Source of the DNA: Algicola sp.
GTDB lineage: Bacteria; Bacteroidota; Bacteroidia; Flavobacteriales; Flavobacteriaceae
Reading direction: 5' to 3'
Assembly (NCBI GenBank): GCA_018222835.1
Contig: JAAEZN010000026.1
Location: 1 to 38,265 of the forward strand
Length of the DNA: 38,265 nucleotides
The notes beneath the pieces were generated by a model. The model saw only the letters and a list, made by a program, of their open reading frames with translations. It was not told the DNA's origin and searched no databases. Both the position numbers and the translations under genes were made by a program. This document shows, piece after piece, positions 36,298-38,265 of the stretch (position 1 is the first letter of the stretch; every line of letters begins with the position of its first letter).

Positions 36298-37032
36298 ATG
36301 GAATATACCTATAACATAATTGATTCGAATGCATCTTCTAAGCTTCAGTTACAGCTTTACCTGGAGGAGTATGACGATTTTATGTGCACGAGCGTAGATA
36401 CAAATGCCATGGCCGGTCTAAATTCCATTCTAAAGTTCAATCCCAACGTAATATTCATCAATCTTGGGGAGGATGGTATGGATTACTTCCAAATGGTTGC
36501 GGAACTCAACCAATATATGCAGTCCCTTCCCTTAATAATAGGGTATGCCAAAACAAAGGCCTACGCCTACAATGCCATAAAAAGTGGCTTTTTTGATTAT
36601 TGGATCCTTCCTCATAACGAGTTCGATATAAGAAAAACGATTTTGCGTTTGCAAAAACTACATCCAAAACAAGACACCCCCTCCACTATTTGCTTAAAAT
36701 CCTATAAGGATTACAGGTATCTGGACATGAAGAATATCCTTTATCTAAAGTCCGACAATAACACTACGGACTTTTTTATGAAGGACGGCAGTGTTATAAG
36801 TGCTTTTAAAACCTTAAAGTCTTTCGAAAAACAATTGCCAAGGGAGTTTATCCGAGTTCACCAGAGCTATATCCTTAATAGTAGGTATGTATCTCGAATA
36901 AATTACGGTAAATCCATTTGTAGCCTTAATTACGGCAAAGAAGAGGAACTTCCATTTTCCAGAACTTATAAGGACAAGATAGACCTCTTAAAGAAAACCC
37001 TCTCCAAAACAGCAACAAAGGGTCTTAATTAG
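36298..37032 (+). CDS. LytTR DNA-binding regulator with degenerate receiver
   Basis: 244 aa from ATG 36298; a TTG two codons earlier is less likely. Residues about 1-120 are CheY-like but not phosphorylatable: the acceptor position is Asn55 (VIFINLGEDG), the acidic pocket has only one Asp (IIDSN), and the Lys of the KP motif is Leu104 (WILPHNEFD). Residues about 130-238 are a LytTR domain: YLDMKNILYLKSDNNTTDFF (141-160), FKTLKSFEKQLPREFIRVHQ (170-189) and SYILNSRYVSRINYG. LytTR proteins bind two direct repeats separated by about two DNA turns; such a repeat begins at this gene's stop codon. Targets are likely the downstream small genes. A kinase partner is not implied by the receiver. Confidence 0.9.
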   Translation: MEYTYNIIDSNASSKLQLQLYLEEYDDFMCTSVDTNAMAGLNSILKFNPNVIFINLGEDGMDYFQMVAELNQYMQSLPLIIGYAKTKAYAYNAIKSGFFDYWILPHNEFDIRKTILRLQKLHPKQDTPSTICLKSYKDYRYLDMKNILYLKSDNNTTDFFMKDGSVISAFKTLKSFEKQLPREFIRVHQSYILNSRYVSRINYGKSICSLNYGKEEELPFSRTYKDKIDLLKKTLSKTATKGLN

Positions 37033-37068
37033 TAGAATTCTTGCAGATTATAGTAAAATTCTAGCAGA
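37031..37068 (+). promoter_or_regulatory. Candidate LytTR binding site: 17-bp direct repeat at 21-bp pitch
   Basis: AGTAGAATTCTTGCAGA (37031-37047) and AGTAAAATTCTAGCAGA (37052-37068) match at 15 of 17 positions and start exactly 21 bp apart, two helical turns. AgrA/ComE/LytR-type LytTR proteins bind direct repeats on one DNA face with this geometry. The site begins at the LytTR stop codon and is about 100 bp upstream of the 56-residue lipoprotein gene. That the neighbouring LytTR protein binds here is inference. Confidence 0.65.
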
Positions 37069-37171
37069 AGTCTTGGTTTTACTATTCCCTTTACAGAAAC
37101 ACCTCCCTTCTTTAAAATGCCAAATACTTTAGCAGGTATAAACCTAATATTTACACCAAAACCTAAAGATT

Positions 37172-37342
37172 ATGAAAAAAGTATTTAGCATTTTAGCATT
37201 GGCCTTGTTAACAGCAGGATTCTACTCTTGCGAAACTGAAACCGACGTACAGGAAACCGAAGCATTGTTTGAGCAACTGACCATAGACGAAAATGCAAAC
37301 GATGATGATGTTATTCCTCCAGATGGCCGTGGTGACAATTAA
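37172..37342 (+). CDS. 56-residue small lipoprotein with acidic C-terminal tail
   Basis: MKKVFSILALALLTAGFYSC is a typical lipoprotein signal peptide with the lipobox Cys at residue 20, so the mature product is only 37 residues: an acidic stretch rich in Glu, Thr and Asp (ETETDVQETEALFEQLTIDE), then DDDVIPPDGRGDN at the C terminus. No fold is expected. It lies 139 bp after the LytTR gene, behind the direct repeat, and 19 bp before another small exported protein gene. Candidate roles are a signal, a surface tether or a sensor ligand; the RGDN end is notable but should not be taken as integrin binding. The coding call rests on start, signal peptide and spacing. Confidence 0.75.
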   Translation: MKKVFSILALALLTAGFYSCETETDVQETEALFEQLTIDENANDDDVIPPDGRGDN

Positions 37343-37361
37343 CAATCAAAGTTAGCCAACT

Positions 37362-37571
37362 ATGCTTAAACCTCGGTTACTAAAAACTTATGGCTTTGTT
37401 TTGATTGTATTATCCATACTTTCTTATCAGAAAGATGAATCTATAAAGAGATACGAAACAATATCAGAAAATCAAAGTTCACAGAAGATATCGCTAAGAG
37501 AGCAAATCCAGATGGGCTTTAACAAAAGTAGTCTAATTAGACTGCAACAAAGTGCTACCGATATTCGCTAA
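37362..37571 (+). CDS. Small exported protein, 69 aa, unrecognised
   Basis: 69 aa. Begins MLKPRLLKTYGFVLIVLSIL, a positively charged start and a hydrophobic helix (about 9-21) that can serve as signal peptide or membrane anchor; no lipobox Cys follows. The rest is polar: Glu/Ser/Lys stretch (DESIKRYETISENQSSQK), then REQIQMGFNKSSLIRLQQSA. It is 19 bp after the 56-residue lipoprotein gene and ends 28 bp before a strong terminator, so the two form a small transcription unit. I do not recognise the family. A partner or processed peptide of the neighbour is conceivable. Confidence 0.6.
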   Translation: MLKPRLLKTYGFVLIVLSILSYQKDESIKRYETISENQSSQKISLREQIQMGFNKSSLIRLQQSATDIR

Positions 37572-37599
37572 GTTCAAAATAACGACAATATAAAACCAC

Positions 37600-37631
37600 G
37601 CCCCAAACTTTACTGTTTTGGGGCTTTTTTT
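37600..37631 (+). terminator. Strong intrinsic terminator
   Basis: GCCCCAAA (37600-37607) and TTTGGGGC (37617-37624) form an 8-bp stem with a 9-nt loop, followed by seven T (37625-37631). It ends the small-protein unit and separates it from the TPR gene that starts about 30 bp later. Confidence 0.95.
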
Positions 37632-37661
37632 GTTACCTTGGATTATATAAATAAAATTAGC

Positions 37662-38265
37662 TTGAAGAACCTTGTCCTTGCCATATTATTATTGATTTGG
37701 GGTTGCTCTCAAAAATCATCTGATGAAGCAACAGCAACCAACCCTGAAATAGATTCCATACAAGAGCTGATCAACATTGCCAAAACATCAAAAGAATTAT
37801 CTCTAGAGGATAAAAAGGCTTATTTGAAGCAAGCTGAATCAAAAGCTTTGATACTATCGCAGGACTCTTTAAAGCTAGAACAACTTTCAAAAATTTCTTT
37901 GGCCCACCTAAAACTCAAGGACTCTTTAAATTTTAGAAAATCCAATCAGGAATTGATCAAGTTGTCCGAAGAAGCCAATGCCAATAAAGTACTGGGGTAC
38001 TCCTATTGGGATCTGGCAATTTTTTTACAATCCAGAGGAGTTATGGATAGTGCGCTGTACCATTACCGCAACGCACTGGAGAGTTTTGAAAAACTACCCG
38101 TGGATTCCACTTCCAAATCGCTCCGAGCGAGAATGCTTTATGGAATGGCTCGGGTACAGGACTCCTATAAAGATTATTTGGGTGGTGAGATCAGTGCCAC
38201 TGCAGCTATTAAAATATTTGACGATTTAGAAGATGATTATAGGTTGCATAGCAGCTATAATATAT
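37662..38265 (+). CDS. TPR lipoprotein, 3' end beyond window (possible sensor N-terminus)
   Basis: Open to the right edge; about 201 residues visible. No ATG starts it: TTG at 37662 (or TTG 37638, almost on the terminator) are the candidates. Signal peptide KNLVLAILLLIWGC with lipobox Cys15. After a Ser/Asp/Glu linker come helical repeats: SLEDKKAYLKQAESKAL, LGYSYWDLAIFLQSRGVMDS and ALYHYRNALESFEKL, RARMLYGMARVQDSYKDYLG, ISATAAIKIFDDLED, the TPR consensus with Tyr, Ala and Gly in place. Flavobacterial proteins with this start commonly continue into TPRs, a membrane helix and a histidine-kinase or LuxR-type domain; that C-terminal part cannot be seen here. The LytTR gene upstream makes such a sensor plausible. 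Confidence 0.8.
   Translation, partial: MKNLVLAILLLIWGCSQKSSDEATATNPEIDSIQELINIAKTSKELSLEDKKAYLKQAESKALILSQDSLKLEQLSKISLAHLKLKDSLNFRKSNQELIKLSEEANANKVLGYSYWDLAIFLQSRGVMDSALYHYRNALESFEKLPVDSTSKSLRARMLYGMARVQDSYKDYLGGEISATAAIKIFDDLEDDYRLHSSYNI

Noticed and set aside
36185..36319. 44-codon Lys/Arg-rich micro-ORF overlapping the LytTR start
   Set aside because: Overlaps the LytTR coding region in another frame, with no signal peptide or leader-like feature.
37326..37342. RGD in the small lipoprotein as an integrin-binding motif
   Set aside because: A three-residue match in a bacterial lipoprotein is not evidence for host binding; kept only as an observation about the tail.
37978..38229. 83-codon frame overlapping the TPR lipoprotein
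   Set aside because: Different frame inside a frame with a lipobox and TPR consensus; clearly secondary.

Overview
The window looks like a chromosomal segment of a flavobacterium (Bacteroidetes, Flavobacteriaceae). I infer this from moderate GC, A-rich translation starts without strong Shine-Dalgarno sequences, many short lipoproteins of the TlpA/DUF4369, DUF4382, DUF4421 and PD40 kinds, an Acr3-based arsenic operon with a DUF6428-type protein, a short LeuA, and LytTR regulators. The genus cannot be fixed; a Muricauda-like marine genus is only a guess. I see no insertion sequence, prophage, CRISPR array, tRNA or rRNA.

Layout. 1-2.3 kb (minus): a cysteine desulfurase overlapping an XdhC-type molybdenum-cofactor protein, with the hydroxylase they should serve presumably beyond the left edge. 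2.4-5.0 kb (plus): arsenic operon arsR / DUF6428-like / arsC-like phosphatase-fold reductase / acr3, with two copies of an ArsR-like operator. 5-10 kb: cell-envelope genes (PD40 lipoprotein, DUF4382 lipoprotein, TlpA-type thiol lipoprotein, DoxX-like membrane protein, DUF4421 protein). 10-14 kb: a K+/H+ antiporter, a secreted PD40 protein, a long intergenic region with a possible small RNA and a truncated leader-bearing micro-ORF, and a LuxR-type regulator whose phospho-acceptor Asp is Glu. 14-31 kb: mostly housekeeping genes (dnaK, serine dehydratase, panB, an RluA-type pseudouridine synthase, leuA-leuB, pheT, an ABC-F ATPase) with small envelope or hypothetical proteins between them; many convergent pairs share or abut stop codons. 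31-36 kb: a thioredoxin-fold lipoprotein without its cysteines, a transaldolase-like enzyme, an SDR, the SRP RNA gene (minus strand, about 34210-34303), glutaminyl-peptide cyclotransferase and a hotdog thioesterase.

The most interesting part is the right end (36.3-38.3 kb). A LytTR DNA-binding protein with a dead receiver domain is followed by a 17-bp direct repeat at exactly 21-bp pitch (the arrangement LytTR dimers bind), then an unannotated-size 56-residue lipoprotein ending in an acidic/RGD tail, a 69-residue exported small protein, a strong terminator, and the start of a TPR lipoprotein that resembles the sensor part of flavobacterial TPR regulators. I propose this as a self-regulated small-lipoprotein (possibly signalling) locus; that role is inference.
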